Source of the DNA: Alphaproteobacteria bacterium
Lineage (GTDB): Bacteria > Pseudomonadota > Alphaproteobacteria > Micropepsales > Micropepsaceae
Direction of reading: 5' to 3'
DNA length: 64,000 nucleotides
NCBI GenBank assembly: GCA_947474565.1
Contig: CANJIS010000012.1
Location: 1 to 64,000 of the forward strand
Position numbers and translations under genes: made by a program. How positions within the stretch are numbered: position 1 is the stretch's first letter; each line of letters opens with the position of its first letter. The notes under the pieces were generated by a model. It was given only the letters and a program-made list of their open reading frames with translations, had not been told where the DNA came from and made no database searches. Positions 52,334 through 62,676 of the stretch are shown here, piece after piece.

Positions 52334-53985
52334 CTTGCGTCCCGGAAAGCATTGGTGATGGGATAGCGCCGGTCGCGGCCGAAGTTGCGGGACGAGATTT
52401 TCACCCCCGGCGGCGCCTGGCGGCGCTTATATTCAGAGACATACAGCAACTGTTCGACTCGCTTGACCGTGGCAGGGTCATAACCCTTCGCCACCGTCTC
52501 GGCAAAACTCATTTCATTTTCCACCAGACATTCCAGGATACCGTCCAATATCTCATAGGGCGGCAGGGAGTCCTGATCGGTCTGGTTGGGACGCAGCTCG
52601 GCGCTGGGCGGCTTTTCGATGATACGCTCCGGGATCACCCGTCCGCGCGGCCCCAGCGCGTCTTCCGGAGAATACTGATTGCGCCACCGTGTCAGGGCGA
52701 AGACTTCGGTCTTGTAGATATCCTTGAGCACATTATAGCCGCCGCACATATCGCCATAGAGCGTGGCGTAGCCCACACTCATTTCGCTCTTGTTTCCCGT
52801 GGTCAGCACCATAGGACCGAATTTGTTGGAGATCGCCATCAGGATCAGCCCGCGCAGCCGCGACTGGATATTTTCTTCGGATGTATCGGCTTCGGTTCCG
52901 GCAAACACCGGCGACAGGGTTTGCCCCATCGCCGCCACGGCGCGCTCGATCTCGATGGTTTCATATGGCGTGCCCAGCAACCGCGCACAGGCATCGGCAT
53001 CTTCCAGACTTTCGCGGCTGGTATAGCGCGAGGGCAGCATCACACAGCGCACGCGCTCGGCGCCCAGTGCATCCACCGCCACGGCGGCGGACAGCGCCGA
53101 ATCCACGCCGCCGGAAAGGCCCAGCACCACGCCCGGGAAGCGGTTCTTGTTCACATAGTCGCGCAGCCCCAGCATCATGGCGTGATAGATCTGGCTGGCT
53201 CGCTCTTCCTCTCCAACCTGTTCGCCGGTCTGGCAAACCCATTTGCCCGAGGCATCGCGCGCCCAATCGGTGACGACCAGCTTTTCGCGCCAGCCCGGCA
53301 GCGACCAGGCGAGCGCGCCATCCGCATTCACGACAAAACTGGCGCCGTCGAACACCAGTTCATCCTGCCCGCCCACCTGATTGAGATAGATAAGCGGCAG
53401 CCCGGTTTCCTTCACCCGGCTTTTGGCAAGAAGCAGCCTGCGTTTTTCCTTGCCGGCTTCGAAGGGTGAGCCGTTCGGCACCGCCAGGATTTCCGCGCCG
53501 GCATCCTTCAGGCACGTTGTGATCGTGCCCGTCCAGATATCTTCGCACACCGGCACGCCGATCTTGATGCCGCGAAAATTGAATGGCTTTGGCGACGGCC
53601 CCGCGGAAAAAACCCGCTTCTCGTCGAACACGCCGTAATTGGGCAGATCCACCTTGAAGGTCTTGTCCACGATCTTGCCGCCTTCCAGCAGCAGGAAGGC
53701 ATTGTGGAGCTTGTGACCCTCCACCCAGGGCGCACCGATCAGCATGGCGGGGCCGCTGGCGGTATCGGCCGCCAGACTTTCAATCGCCGTGCGGGCGTCT
53801 TCCTGCAGCGCCGGTTTGAGCACCAGGTCTTCCGGCGGATAGCCGATGATGAAGAGTTCGGAAAACAGGATCAGGTCGGCACCCTGCGCCTGCGCCCGCG
53901 CCGCGCGGGCGCGCGCCAGATTGCCGGCGATGTCGCCCATCACGGGATTCAGCTGCGCCAGCGCAATGCGGATGCGATCAGTCAT
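52330..53985 (-). CDS. nadE: Glutamine-dependent NAD+ synthase
   Basis: 551 residues. Amidates nicotinic acid adenine dinucleotide to NAD+. N-terminal nitrilase-like glutaminase (1-265) with the Glu-Lys-Cys triad in LFSELFIIGYPPEDL, KVDLPNYGVFDE and VCEDIW; C-terminal synthetase (270-551) with the PP-loop LSGGVDSALSAAVAV and TGNKSEMSVGYATLYGD. Ends in GRDRRYPITNAFRD as usual. Heads the run nadE-gltX-cysS-cimA. Confidence 0.95.
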   Translation of the reverse strand: MTDRIRIALAQLNPVMGDIAGNLARARAARAQAQGADLILFSELFIIGYPPEDLVLKPALQEDARTAIESLAADTASGPAMLIGAPWVEGHKLHNAFLLLEGGKIVDKTFKVDLPNYGVFDEKRVFSAGPSPKPFNFRGIKIGVPVCEDIWTGTITTCLKDAGAEILAVPNGSPFEAGKEKRRLLLAKSRVKETGLPLIYLNQVGGQDELVFDGASFVVNADGALAWSLPGWREKLVVTDWARDASGKWVCQTGEQVGEEERASQIYHAMMLGLRDYVNKNRFPGVVLGLSGGVDSALSAAVAVDALGAERVRCVMLPSRYTSRESLEDADACARLLGTPYETIEIERAVAAMGQTLSPVFAGTEADTSEENIQSRLRGLILMAISNKFGPMVLTTGNKSEMSVGYATLYGDMCGGYNVLKDIYKTEVFALTRWRNQYSPEDALGPRGRVIPERIIEKPPSAELRPNQTDQDSLPPYEILDGILECLVENEMSFAETVAKGYDPATVKRVEQLLYVSEYKRRQAPPGVKISSRNFGRDRRYPITNAFRDAR

Positions 53986-54020
53986 CGCCGCTGTGTAGCA
54001 TTCTTAAGAAGATTGCGTCT

Positions 54021-55013
54021 CTAGGCGACGGCGCGACCAACCGCGGCCACCACCGGCATCGGCAGACCGGCTTCCACAGCCTCATCGATGCGGACAGCGG
54101 TTTCCAGGGCCTGACGCGCCTGCTCGGCCAGCACCATGGGCTGGGTGCCGTCCTTGGCTGCGGCCACGAAGCTGGCCACGGATTCGCCGAGGGGGTCGCC
54201 CATTTCCAGCGCCGCCAGCGGGCGGGGCGTGGTGTTCTTCACTTCGCGGGTGAGGAAATCGATTTCCACCACGCCATCGGCATAGACCGCGCGCAAACCG
54301 CGCTTGCGGGTTTCGGCGATGCGGCTGGTGTCCAGGCGCGCCACGGTGCCATTGGCGAAGGTGACGGCGGCGGAAACTTCGTCGGCATGCGGGCCGTATT
54401 GGGTGATGCCACGGGCGGTCACATCGACCACCTTGTCGTTCACCAGCGTGTGCACCAGATCCAGGTCATGGATCATCAGATCCAGCACGGCGCTGACGTC
54501 ATCGCCGCGCCCGGTCCAGGGTCCACGGCGCCAGCATTGAATTTCCAGCGGCGTCACGGCCTGATCGAGCAGACCAGTGCGGGCGAACACAAAACGCTCC
54601 TGATGGCCGACGGTCAGCACCAAGCCGGTCTGGGCGGCCAGCGCCACCAGATCGTTGGCTTCTTCGATGGTGGTGGCGATGGGCTTTTCCACCAGCACAT
54701 GGGCGCCGGCATTGAGGAAGGCGCGCACGATTTCGGCATGTGTGACGGCGGGCGAGCAGATGCTGACCAGATCAACCTGACCCAGAAGCTCGCGCCAGTC
54801 GGAAACGGTAAGCACGCCATGCTGGGCGGACATGGTGCGGCGGGTTTCGGCGCTGGGATCGGCGATGGCGAAAAGTTCAACGCCCTGTCCGGCTTCCGAC
54901 AGCGCGCGATACTTGGTGGCGTGGTGGCGGCCAAAAGCTCCTGCGCCGATCACGGCAGCTTTCAGCGGACCATTTTCCGGCACTCGGCGGCGTAAAAACA
55001 CGAGGGAGCCCAT
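54021..55013 (-). CDS. Gfo/Idh/MocA family oxidoreductase
   Basis: 330 residues. N-terminal Rossmann fold with AVIGAGAFGRHHATKY (near 20-35) and the family marker VEKPIATTIEEAN (about 109-121), C-terminal alpha/beta dimerisation domain with DLMIHDLDLVHTLV carrying the catalytic His. Closest in feel to UDP-sugar 3-dehydrogenase-like members, which act on nucleotide sugars; the substrate is not certain. Its start is preceded by few ribosome-binding features; the first ten residues may not be translated. Confidence 0.85.
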   Translation of the reverse strand: MGSLVFLRRRVPENGPLKAAVIGAGAFGRHHATKYRALSEAGQGVELFAIADPSAETRRTMSAQHGVLTVSDWRELLGQVDLVSICSPAVTHAEIVRAFLNAGAHVLVEKPIATTIEEANDLVALAAQTGLVLTVGHQERFVFARTGLLDQAVTPLEIQCWRRGPWTGRGDDVSAVLDLMIHDLDLVHTLVNDKVVDVTARGITQYGPHADEVSAAVTFANGTVARLDTSRIAETRKRGLRAVYADGVVEIDFLTREVKNTTPRPLAALEMGDPLGESVASFVAAAKDGTQPMVLAEQARQALETAVRIDEAVEAGLPMPVVAAVGRAVA

Positions 55014-55112
55014 CCAGCGAATATGCTTCGGGATATGGAACTGCAGTGCAGCAAAGCACCAGTCATAAGATATTTCGGCTTGTTACATTTGCCTTTAACA
55101 GGCTGATATCAC

Positions 55113-55862
55113 TCAATTTTCTGGAGACGCCGCCATCAGGGAGACCAATGCGGACACGATCAGGTAGGCCAGCATGAGGGGAAAAAGCCCTACCAGAAGA
55201 GCGCCGGTAATGTCGGTATAGGCGCTGCAGGCGAACCAGGGATAAGCCGAGCCCACGAACAAAAATTGTATGCCCACCACCGCCGCAACGCCCAGGAGAA
55301 AGGCCCGGAGGATGGGACTGAGGATCTCAGGCCGTTCCGACCGTTCCAGGCGCATCAACCCCGCCACCAGCTTCAGCCGCGAAGCGGCGGAGGCGACGAA
55401 GATGATCGCCAGCAGCCAGGTGAAAGCAGCAGCAAAAACCCGCCCGCCATCCATGTTGCAGAGCGCCAGCTGGTAAACCAGCTCGCGCTGGCTCGGCACC
55501 GCAAAATAGATCGCCGATTCCAGGGCGCCGGTCGCGCCGGAACCCATCGTCTGCGGGGCGAAGAACACCTGGGTGACGAACGCCAGGAGCAGAAAACCCA
55601 TAAACACAATCTCATTGAAGCCGGGCAGCAGATGCGCGGGCCTGATCCGGTCAATCAGTGGTGTGCCGGACGCCGCACCGGCCACGCCGAAGCCGCCGAC
55701 GAACAGCAGTCCCATGGCGGTGAACAGCAAAACACAAATGCCGATATCGAATGCGGAAGATGCCAACGGCAAGCCGGTGGCCAAGGCTATGCGCAACGAA
55801 TGCGCCCCGGCGACAAGGCAAATTACCACCCAGGCTTTTGCCAGCAACCTTGCAATGCCCAT
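55113..55862 (-). CDS. Multi-pass membrane protein of unknown function
   Basis: 249 residues with about six hydrophobic segments: near 8-28, 36-60, 86-106, 143-162, 185-205 and 220-243. Charged loops between them (DRIRPAHLLPG, RLERSERPEILSP) are cytoplasmic-like. No motif ties it to a known transporter family. Lies 15 bases upstream... of nothing in operon order but 15 bases downstream of aroG on the same strand, so it is likely cotranscribed with it; no functional link is apparent. Confidence 0.65.
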   Translation of the reverse strand: MGIARLLAKAWVVICLVAGAHSLRIALATGLPLASSAFDIGICVLLFTAMGLLFVGGFGVAGAASGTPLIDRIRPAHLLPGFNEIVFMGFLLLAFVTQVFFAPQTMGSGATGALESAIYFAVPSQRELVYQLALCNMDGGRVFAAAFTWLLAIIFVASAASRLKLVAGLMRLERSERPEILSPILRAFLLGVAAVVGIQFLFVGSAYPWFACSAYTDITGALLVGLFPLMLAYLIVSALVSLMAASPEN

Positions 55863-55877
55863 GTCAGGCGATGCCCA

Positions 55878-57257
55878 TCAGGCGGATGCCGCGAGGCCCG
55901 CGTCCTTCATGCGTTCGTCACGAATGCCTTGCGCGATCAGGAAGGCCAATTCCAACGCCTGGCTGGCGTTGAGGCGCGGATCGCACGCGGTCTGGTATCG
56001 ATCAGCAAGATCGATTTCCTTCAGGCCCTGGGCGCCGCCCAGACATTCGGTGACGTCCTGGCCGGTCATCTCGAAATGCACGCCGCCGGCATGGGTGCCT
56101 TCGGCGCGATGGATGCTGAAGAAGCTGCGCACTTCTTCCAGCACCCGCTCGACAGGGCGGGTCTTGTAGCCGGACTGCAGCTTGATGGTGTTGCCGTGCA
56201 TGGGATCAGATGACCACACCACGGCTGCGCCCTCGCGCTTCACCGCCCGCACCAGGGCGGGCAGCTTGTCGGCAATCTTGTCGGCGCCGAAGCGCGCGAT
56301 CAGGGTCAGGCGGCCGGGAATGTTCTGCGGATTAAGCGCCGCGATCAGGCGCAAGAGATCATCCGGCTCCAGCGAAGGGCCGCATTTCAGACCAATGGGA
56401 TTCTTGATGCCGCGCATGAACTCGACATGGGCGCCGTCCAACTGGCGGGTGCGATCGCCGATCCAAAGCATGTGGGCGGAGGTGTCGTACCAGTCGCCGC
56501 TGGTGGAATCCACGCGCGTCATCGCCTGTTCGTACGGCAACAGCAGCGCTTCATGGCTGGTATAGAAATCCGTGCCGCGCAACTGCGGCACCGAGGTCGA
56601 GGTAATTCCGATCGCATCCATGAATTCTAGCGTTTCGGAAATACGCTGTGCGAGACCTTTATATTGTTCGCCGGCCGGCGAGTCCGCTATGAAGCCCAAC
56701 ATCCAACGATGGACATTGTGCAGATCGGCATAGCCGCCTTGTGCGAAGGCGCGCAGCAGGTTCAGCGTCGCCGCCGACTGGGCGTTGGCCTGCAGCAGGC
56801 GCTGCGGATCGGGAATGCGCGCTTCCGGCGTGAACTCGCTGCCATTGATGTTATCGCCGCGATAGGACGGCAGCTTGACGCCGTTCTGGATCTCGAAATC
56901 GTCGGAGCGCGGCTTGGCGAACTGACCGGCAATGCGGCCAACCTTCACCACCGGCACGCCGGCGGCAAATGTCAGCACCACCGCCATCTGCAGCAGCACC
57001 CGGAAGGTGTCGCGGATATTGTCGGGATGGAATTCGGCAAAGCTTTCGGCGCAGTCGCCGCCCTGAAGCAGGAAGGCCTTGCCCTGGGCAACCTCGCCCA
57101 GCGACGCCATCAGGCTGCGGGCCTCGCCGGCGAACACCAGCGGCGGGTGGCTTTTCAGACGGCCCAGCACAGCATCCAGCGCCGCCTTGTCCGGATATTC
57201 CGGAACCTGACGGATGGGTTTGTCCTGCCAGCTTTGCGGGGTCCAGGATTGGGCCAC
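55878..57257 (-). CDS. aroG: 3-deoxy-7-phosphoheptulonate (DAHP) synthase, class II
   Basis: 459 residues. First step of aromatic amino acid synthesis: PEP plus erythrose 4-phosphate. Class II (plant/actinobacterial type) shown by [19 protein letters not shown] at the start, [15 protein letters not shown] with the metal-binding Cys, [14 protein letters not shown] and [12 protein letters not shown]. Typical of Alphaproteobacteria. Divergent from the SulP gene, whose reading frame starts 196 bases away. Confidence 0.94.
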   Translation of the reverse strand: MAQSWTPQSWQDKPIRQVPEYPDKAALDAVLGRLKSHPPLVFAGEARSLMASLGEVAQGKAFLLQGGDCAESFAEFHPDNIRDTFRVLLQMAVVLTFAAGVPVVKVGRIAGQFAKPRSDDFEIQNGVKLPSYRGDNINGSEFTPEARIPDPQRLLQANAQSAATLNLLRAFAQGGYADLHNVHRWMLGFIADSPAGEQYKGLAQRISETLEFMDAIGITSTSVPQLRGTDFYTSHEALLLPYEQAMTRVDSTSGDWYDTSAHMLWIGDRTRQLDGAHVEFMRGIKNPIGLKCGPSLEPDDLLRLIAALNPQNIPGRLTLIARFGADKIADKLPALVRAVKREGAAVVWSSDPMHGNTIKLQSGYKTRPVERVLEEVRSFFSIHRAEGTHAGGVHFEMTGQDVTECLGGAQGLKEIDLADRYQTACDPRLNASQALELAFLIAQGIRDERMKDAGLAASA

Positions 57258-57453
57258 CGGGTCATTCCTCGTTCTAGGGGCCCCGGATATAGGGGAAGCG
57301 ACCCGCTTTTACCAGAAATCCGTGACCGGACCGCAAAGGGCAGATGCGCCACAAAAGCGCTATGCCGCAAAGGCTTGCACGCAGCGGCTTTTGGCGCTTT
57401 GCCGGCGGCGCGGGACGGGACTATGCAGGTTCGCAATTCTGACGGATTCCGGG

Positions 57454-58734
57454 ATGCCAGACGGCTCCAGAACGGCGGGGCTCTACCGCCCCAAGCTCAT
57501 CACGGCCCTGAGCGAGGGCTATGGGCCGGACAAATTCCGCCGTGACCTGATGGCGGGACTGACGGTGGCGATCATCGCCCTGCCGCTCTCCATGGCGCTG
57601 GCGGTAGCGTCGGGCGTTTCGCCCGAACGCGGGCTCTATACATCCATCATCGGCGGCTTCCTGGTGTCGGCGCTTGGCGGCAGCCGCTTTCAGGTCGGCG
57701 GCCCGGCCGGCGCTTTCATCCTGCTGGTTTCCGCAACGGTGCAGCGCTACGGCCTGGACGGCCTTTTTGCCACCGTGCTGATGTCTGGTGTGCTTCTGGT
57801 CCTGGTGGGCGCCTCGCGACTGGGCGGGCTGATCCGGCACATTCCCCATGCGGTGACGGTCGGATTCACCTGCGGCATCGCCATCACCATCTTCGCCAGC
57901 CAAGTCCATGACCTGGGCGGGCTGACCCCGGCCGGACCGGAGCCGGGCCCGCTGATCCCCAAAATGGCCGCGCTGGGCGGCGCCCTGTCCACGCTCAATC
58001 CCATGGCCCTGGTGCTAGGTGCGGCGGTCGCGGCGCTGATCTTCGGACTTCGGACCTGGCGTCCGTTCTGGCCGGGCATGCTGATCGGCGTGATCCTGGC
58101 GTCCCTGGCGGCCTGGGCGCTGCACCTGCCCGTGGAAACCATCGGCAGCCGGTTCGGGGCGCTGCCGCAAGGCTTGCCGTCGCTGCACTGGCCGCAGATG
58201 ACGCTGGCCAGGCTGGCGCAATTATTTTCCTCCGCCTTGTCCTTCACCCTTCTGGGCGGCGTGGAAAGCCTGCTGTCGGCGAAGGTGGCCGACAGCATGA
58301 CCGCCCGCAAACACCGTTCCAACATGGAGCTCGTGGCGCAGGGCATCGCCAACATCGCCTCGGCGCTGTTCGGCGGCATCGCCGTCACGGGCACCATCGC
58401 CCGCACCGCGGCCAATATCCGCGCCGGTGCCTGCAGCCCGCTTTCGGGCATGATGCATTCGGTGTTTCTGCTGCTGTTCATGCTGGTGGCGGCGCCACTA
58501 ACGGTGTTCGTGCCACTGCCGGCGCTGGCTGGTGTGCTGCTGGTGGTGTGCTGGAACATGGCCGAGAAAGAGGAATTCGCGCGGCTGCTGCATGACCGCC
58601 CCGCCGCGCTGGTTCTGTTCACCACCTTCGGGCTGACTCTGGTGGAAGACCTTACCACCGGCATCGTCGCGGGCTGCGCCGTGGCGGCGCTGCTTGCCCT
58701 TTTCCGCCGCAGGATTGCCGAAGAAGGATCCTAG
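57454..58734 (+). CDS. SulP-family anion transporter lacking the STAS domain
   Basis: 426 residues from the ATG at 57454; the frame extends upstream but the extra codons overlap aroG antisense and add no family sequence. About eleven membrane segments with the SulP start FRRDLMAGLTVAIIALPLSM (from residue 27) and the conserved FQVGGPAGAFILL stretch. Most SulP proteins end in a cytoplasmic STAS domain of about 120 residues; here the protein ends at FRRRIAEEGS right after the last helix. Substrate could be sulfate, bicarbonate or a dicarboxylate. Convergent with gor, overlapping by four bases. Confidence 0.88.
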   Translation: MPDGSRTAGLYRPKLITALSEGYGPDKFRRDLMAGLTVAIIALPLSMALAVASGVSPERGLYTSIIGGFLVSALGGSRFQVGGPAGAFILLVSATVQRYGLDGLFATVLMSGVLLVLVGASRLGGLIRHIPHAVTVGFTCGIAITIFASQVHDLGGLTPAGPEPGPLIPKMAALGGALSTLNPMALVLGAAVAALIFGLRTWRPFWPGMLIGVILASLAAWALHLPVETIGSRFGALPQGLPSLHWPQMTLARLAQLFSSALSFTLLGGVESLLSAKVADSMTARKHRSNMELVAQGIANIASALFGGIAVTGTIARTAANIRAGACSPLSGMMHSVFLLLFMLVAAPLTVFVPLPALAGVLLVVCWNMAEKEEFARLLHDRPAALVLFTTFGLTLVEDLTTGIVAGCAVAALLALFRRRIAEEGS

Positions 58735-60116
58735 GGCGCGCGCGAATAGCTTTTGGTGCGCATGGTTACAAGTTCTTCAGCCGCCGTCGGATGCAGCGCC
58801 ATGGTGCTGTCGAAATCCTTTTTGGTGGCCTTCAGGCGCAAGGTCACGGCCGCGATCTGGATGATCTCGGCAGCATGGTCGCCGAACATGTGGCAACCGA
58901 GGACGCGGTCTGTTTTGGCATCCACCACCAGCTTCATCAGGGTGCGCACTTCCCGTCCGCCCAAGGTATGCAGCAGCGGCCGGAACGAGGCTTTGTAAAC
59001 GTCAACGGTGTGACCCTTGAGCAGCGCCATTTCCTCGCTGAGGCCGACGCTGGCGATCTCAGGCGTTGAGAACACCGCCGTCGGCACATGGGCATGGTCC
59101 GGCCTGGTGGGATTGTTCTTGAAGACGGTCTCCACGAAACACATGGCTTCGTGGATCGCCACCGGCGTTAGCTGTATCCGATCGGTAACGTCGCCGATGG
59201 CGTAGATGTTGGGCGCGCTGGTGCGGAAATACTCATCCACCTTGACCTCGCCTTTCTTGCCCAATTCCACGCCGGCTTTTTCGACATGCAGCGCCATAGT
59301 GTTGGGCGTGCGGCCGATGGCGACCATGATCTGATCGCAATCGACCTTGCCGCCCTTGTTGGTTTCGGCGTGCAGGCAATCGCCACGCTTTTCGATCTTG
59401 GTGAATTCACAGCCCAGCAGCACTTCCAGCCCGCGCTGCTGCATGGAGGCGCAGAGTGCATCACGCACATCATCATCAAAACCGCGCAACGGCTTTTCGC
59501 CGCGATAGACCAGCGACACATGCGAGCCCAGGCCGTGGAAGATATGAGCGAATTCCAGGGCGATGTAGCCGCCGCCCGCGATCAGGATGCGCTTGGGCAA
59601 TTCCTTCAGGTGAAAGGCATCGTCGGAGGTGATGCAAAGCTCCGCCCCGGGAATGACGTGGCTGCCGCCCAGATCGCGGGTGGGGCGATTGCCGGTGGCG
59701 ATCAGAATCTTGTCGGCGGTGACGGTCTTGCCGGAGTTGAGCAGGCGCAGCGTATGCTGATCCTCGAACACCGCGCGGTCCTGGAGGATGATGACGCCGG
59801 CGGCCTGCACATTCTTGGTGTAAAGGCCCTCAAGGCGGGCGATTTCCTTGTCCTTGTTGGCGATGAGAGTCGGCCAGTCGAATTTGGCGTCACCGAAATC
59901 CCAGCCATAGCCGGCGGCGTCTTTGACATTCTCCGAGAACTGGCTGGCATAGACGAAAAGCTTTTTGGGAATGCAGCCGCGGATCACGCAGGTGCCGCCC
60001 ATGCGATATTCCTCGGCCAGCGCCACGCGCGCTCCGGTCTGTGCCGCGATCCGGCTGGCGCGCACCCCGCCGGAGCCGCCGCCGATCACAAACAAATCAT
60101 AATCAAACTTGGTCAT
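58731..60116 (-). CDS. gor: Glutathione-disulfide reductase
   Basis: 461 residues. NADPH-dependent reduction of oxidised glutathione in the cytoplasm. FAD site GGGSGGVRASRIAA, redox disulfide in GGTCVIRGCIPKK (Cys residues four apart), NADPH site in AGGGYIALEFAHIFHGLG, and the C-terminal catalytic His in HPTAAEE. Overlaps the rpiA stop by four bases (ATGA). Supplies glutathione that an Atm1-type exporter would also use. Confidence 0.95.
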   Translation of the reverse strand: MTKFDYDLFVIGGGSGGVRASRIAAQTGARVALAEEYRMGGTCVIRGCIPKKLFVYASQFSENVKDAAGYGWDFGDAKFDWPTLIANKDKEIARLEGLYTKNVQAAGVIILQDRAVFEDQHTLRLLNSGKTVTADKILIATGNRPTRDLGGSHVIPGAELCITSDDAFHLKELPKRILIAGGGYIALEFAHIFHGLGSHVSLVYRGEKPLRGFDDDVRDALCASMQQRGLEVLLGCEFTKIEKRGDCLHAETNKGGKVDCDQIMVAIGRTPNTMALHVEKAGVELGKKGEVKVDEYFRTSAPNIYAIGDVTDRIQLTPVAIHEAMCFVETVFKNNPTRPDHAHVPTAVFSTPEIASVGLSEEMALLKGHTVDVYKASFRPLLHTLGGREVRTLMKLVVDAKTDRVLGCHMFGDHAAEIIQIAAVTLRLKATKKDFDSTMALHPTAAEELVTMRTKSYSRAP

Positions 60117-60814
60117 GGGCGATGGATGACTTCGACCTCGCCGGGGCCCGCGATCAAAAGCGTGGTGGCGATGTTGATGAACAAGCCATGCTCCACGACG
60201 CCGGGCACGGTGGAAACCGCGTCGGCCAGCTTGGGCGCGCTTTGAATGGCGCCGAAAGCGCAGTCATAGATCAGATTGCCGCTGTCGGTCTTGAACGGCA
60301 CGCCGTCCTTCTGGCGCAGGGTGAGCGGGACATTGGCATAGCCCAGGCCGGCGAAGCATTCAGACAAATGCCGGACGGTGCTCTTATGACCAAATTCAAT
60401 CACTTCGATGGGCAGCGGATACTTGCCCAGCCGCGGCACCAGCTTGGTTTCGTCGGCGATGACAATCATTTTCTTCGAGGCGGCAGCGACAATCTTTTCC
60501 CTGAGCAGCATGCCGCCGCCGCCCTTGATCAGGTCGAGATTGCGGTCAGCTTCGTCGGCGCCATCAATGGTCAGGTCCAGCGGCGCCAGATCATCGAGAT
60601 GCGAAAGTGTGAGCCCGAGCTTGCGCGCCAAAGCGGCGGTGCGCTCCGAGGTCGGCACACAGAGAATTTTCTGGCCGGCCCGCACTTTGGGCGCCAGCAA
60701 TTCCACAAAGATTTCGGCGGTCGAGCCCGAGCCCAGGCCCAGCTTCATGCCGTCCTGGACATATTCCAGCGCCTTGCTGGCGACGACGTGTTTGAGGGCG
60801 TTCTGATCGGTCAT
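60113..60814 (-). CDS. rpiA: Ribose-5-phosphate isomerase A
   Basis: 233 residues. Interconverts ribose 5-phosphate and ribulose 5-phosphate in the pentose phosphate pathway. GLGSGSTAEIFVE (27-39), the catalytic region TIDGADEADRNLDLIKGGGG (about 88-107) and REKIVAAASKKMIVIADE. Sits between glmS and gor on the same strand, 35 bases after glmS. Confidence 0.95.
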   Translation of the reverse strand: MTDQNALKHVVASKALEYVQDGMKLGLGSGSTAEIFVELLAPKVRAGQKILCVPTSERTAALARKLGLTLSHLDDLAPLDLTIDGADEADRNLDLIKGGGGMLLREKIVAAASKKMIVIADETKLVPRLGKYPLPIEVIEFGHKSTVRHLSECFAGLGYANVPLTLRQKDGVPFKTDSGNLIYDCAFGAIQSAPKLADAVSTVPGVVEHGLFINIATTLLIAGPGEVEVIHRP

Positions 60815-60849
60815 GGTCCGAACCTTACAGAGGTTCAGTAACGGCGCAA

Positions 60850-62676
60850 CTACTCGACTGTAACGCTTTTCGCCAGATTTCTCGGCTGATCCACGTCGGT
60901 GCCTTTGGCCAAAGCGGCGTGATAGGCGAGCAACTGCACCGGAATGGCATAGAGCAGCGGCGTGATGAAGGGATCGGTGTCGGGCACGGTGATCGAGGCC
61001 CAGACCTTGCCCGCGTCCGCCACGCCGCGCGCATCCGAAATCAGCAGCACCTTGCCGCCCCGCGCCATCACTTCCTGCATGTTGGAAATGGTCTTTTCGT
61101 AAAGCTCGTCATGGGGAGCGATGACAATGATCGGCATCGCTTCGTCAATCAACGCGATGGGGCCGTGCTTCATTTCGCCGGCGGCGTAGCCTTCGGCATG
61201 AATATAGGAAATTTCCTTCAGCTTCAGCGCGCCTTCCAGCGCCAGCGGGAAGGAGGGACCACGGCCCATATAGAGCACGTCGCGAGCATGGGATATTTCC
61301 TCGCTCAGGGTTTTGATCTTGGCTTCCTGCTTGAGAAACTCCGCGATATGGCGCGGCGTTTCCAGCAGCGCGGCGCAGAGCTTCTTTTCATCGGCGGGGG
61401 TCAGCGTGCCCCGCGCTTCGCCCGCGGCGATGGCGAAAGCGGCCAGCGCCGCCAATTGGCAGGTGAACGCCTTGGTTGAGGCGACGCCGATTTCCGGCCC
61501 GGCATAGGTGGGAAGAACGATATCGGCTTCGCGGCCGATGGAGCTTTCCGCGACATTGACGATGGCGATGGTGATCTGGCCCTGCTTTTTGGCTTCACGC
61601 AGCGCCGCCAGCGTGTCGGCGGTTTCGCCGGACTGCGAAACGAACAAAGCCACGCCGTCTTTCGGATAGACCGGATTGCGATAGCGCAGTTCGGAGGCGA
61701 CATCGGATTCCACCGGCATGCGCGCCAGCTTTTCGAACCAGTATTTGCCCACCATGCCGGCGTAATAGGCGGTGCCGCAGGCAGAAATGGTGAGACGGCT
61801 CGCCGCCGCAAGCGCCTCGCGCAGGCCCTTGCCCTCGCGCCGCACCACAGGACCGGCGGGATCAAGATAATGCGCCAAGGTATGACCCACCACTTCCGGC
61901 TGCTCGTGGATTTCCTTGGCCATGAAATGGCTGTGGCCCGCCTTGTCCACCAGCGCGGTGCTGGCGGCGGTGATCTTGATTTCGCGGTTGGCGGGACGGC
62001 CCTCGCTGTCGAAAATGGAAACCTGCGCGTTACGCACCACCGCGACATCGCCCTCTTCCAGATAAGCGACGCGATTGGTGAAAGGCGCCAGGGCGAAGGC
62101 ATCCGATCCCAGATAGGCTTCGCCCTCGGCATAGCCGACCGCCATGGGTGCGCCCTTGCGCGCGCCGATCAGGAGGCCTTCATGGTCCTTGAAGATCATG
62201 GCGATGGAATAGGCGCCGGTGAGGCGGCGCACCGCCGCCTTGGCGGCTTCTTCCGGGCTCATGCCGCGATCCAGATTGTCGCTGATGAGATGGGCGGCGA
62301 CTTCACTGTCGGTCTGGGATTCAAAAATGTGGCCGCGCGCGGCCAACTCATCCTTCAACTCGCGGAAATTCTCGATGATGCCGTTATGGACGATGGCCAC
62401 CCGCGCCGTGGCGTGGGGATGGGCATTGGCTTCAGTGGGCGCACCATGGGTGGCCCAGCGGGTGTGACCGATGCCGGTAAACCCGGAGAGCGGCTCCCTG
62501 GTCAGCACCGCGTCCAGCTTCGCCAATTTCCCCGGCGAACGGCGGCGTTCGATCTTGCCGTTTATCAGCGTGGCGATACCGGCGGAATCATAGCCGCGAT
62601 ATTCCAGCCGCTTCAGCGCTTCCAGGATAAGGGGCGCCGCCTGCTTGGTCCCTGCGATGCCGACAATGCCGCACAT
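60850..62676 (-). CDS. glmS: Glutamine-fructose-6-phosphate aminotransferase
   Basis: 608 residues. Makes glucosamine 6-phosphate, the first step to UDP-GlcNAc. N-terminal glutaminase with the nucleophile Cys2 after the initiator Met (CGIVGIAG), two SIS isomerase domains (about 285-425 and 455-595) and the conserved end DVDQPRNLAKSVTVE. Its ATG shares two bases with the glmU TAA stop (TAATG), so the two pathway steps are made together. Confidence 0.96.
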   Translation of the reverse strand: MCGIVGIAGTKQAAPLILEALKRLEYRGYDSAGIATLINGKIERRRSPGKLAKLDAVLTREPLSGFTGIGHTRWATHGAPTEANAHPHATARVAIVHNGIIENFRELKDELAARGHIFESQTDSEVAAHLISDNLDRGMSPEEAAKAAVRRLTGAYSIAMIFKDHEGLLIGARKGAPMAVGYAEGEAYLGSDAFALAPFTNRVAYLEEGDVAVVRNAQVSIFDSEGRPANREIKITAASTALVDKAGHSHFMAKEIHEQPEVVGHTLAHYLDPAGPVVRREGKGLREALAAASRLTISACGTAYYAGMVGKYWFEKLARMPVESDVASELRYRNPVYPKDGVALFVSQSGETADTLAALREAKKQGQITIAIVNVAESSIGREADIVLPTYAGPEIGVASTKAFTCQLAALAAFAIAAGEARGTLTPADEKKLCAALLETPRHIAEFLKQEAKIKTLSEEISHARDVLYMGRGPSFPLALEGALKLKEISYIHAEGYAAGEMKHGPIALIDEAMPIIVIAPHDELYEKTISNMQEVMARGGKVLLISDARGVADAGKVWASITVPDTDPFITPLLYAIPVQLLAYHAALAKGTDVDQPRNLAKSVTVE

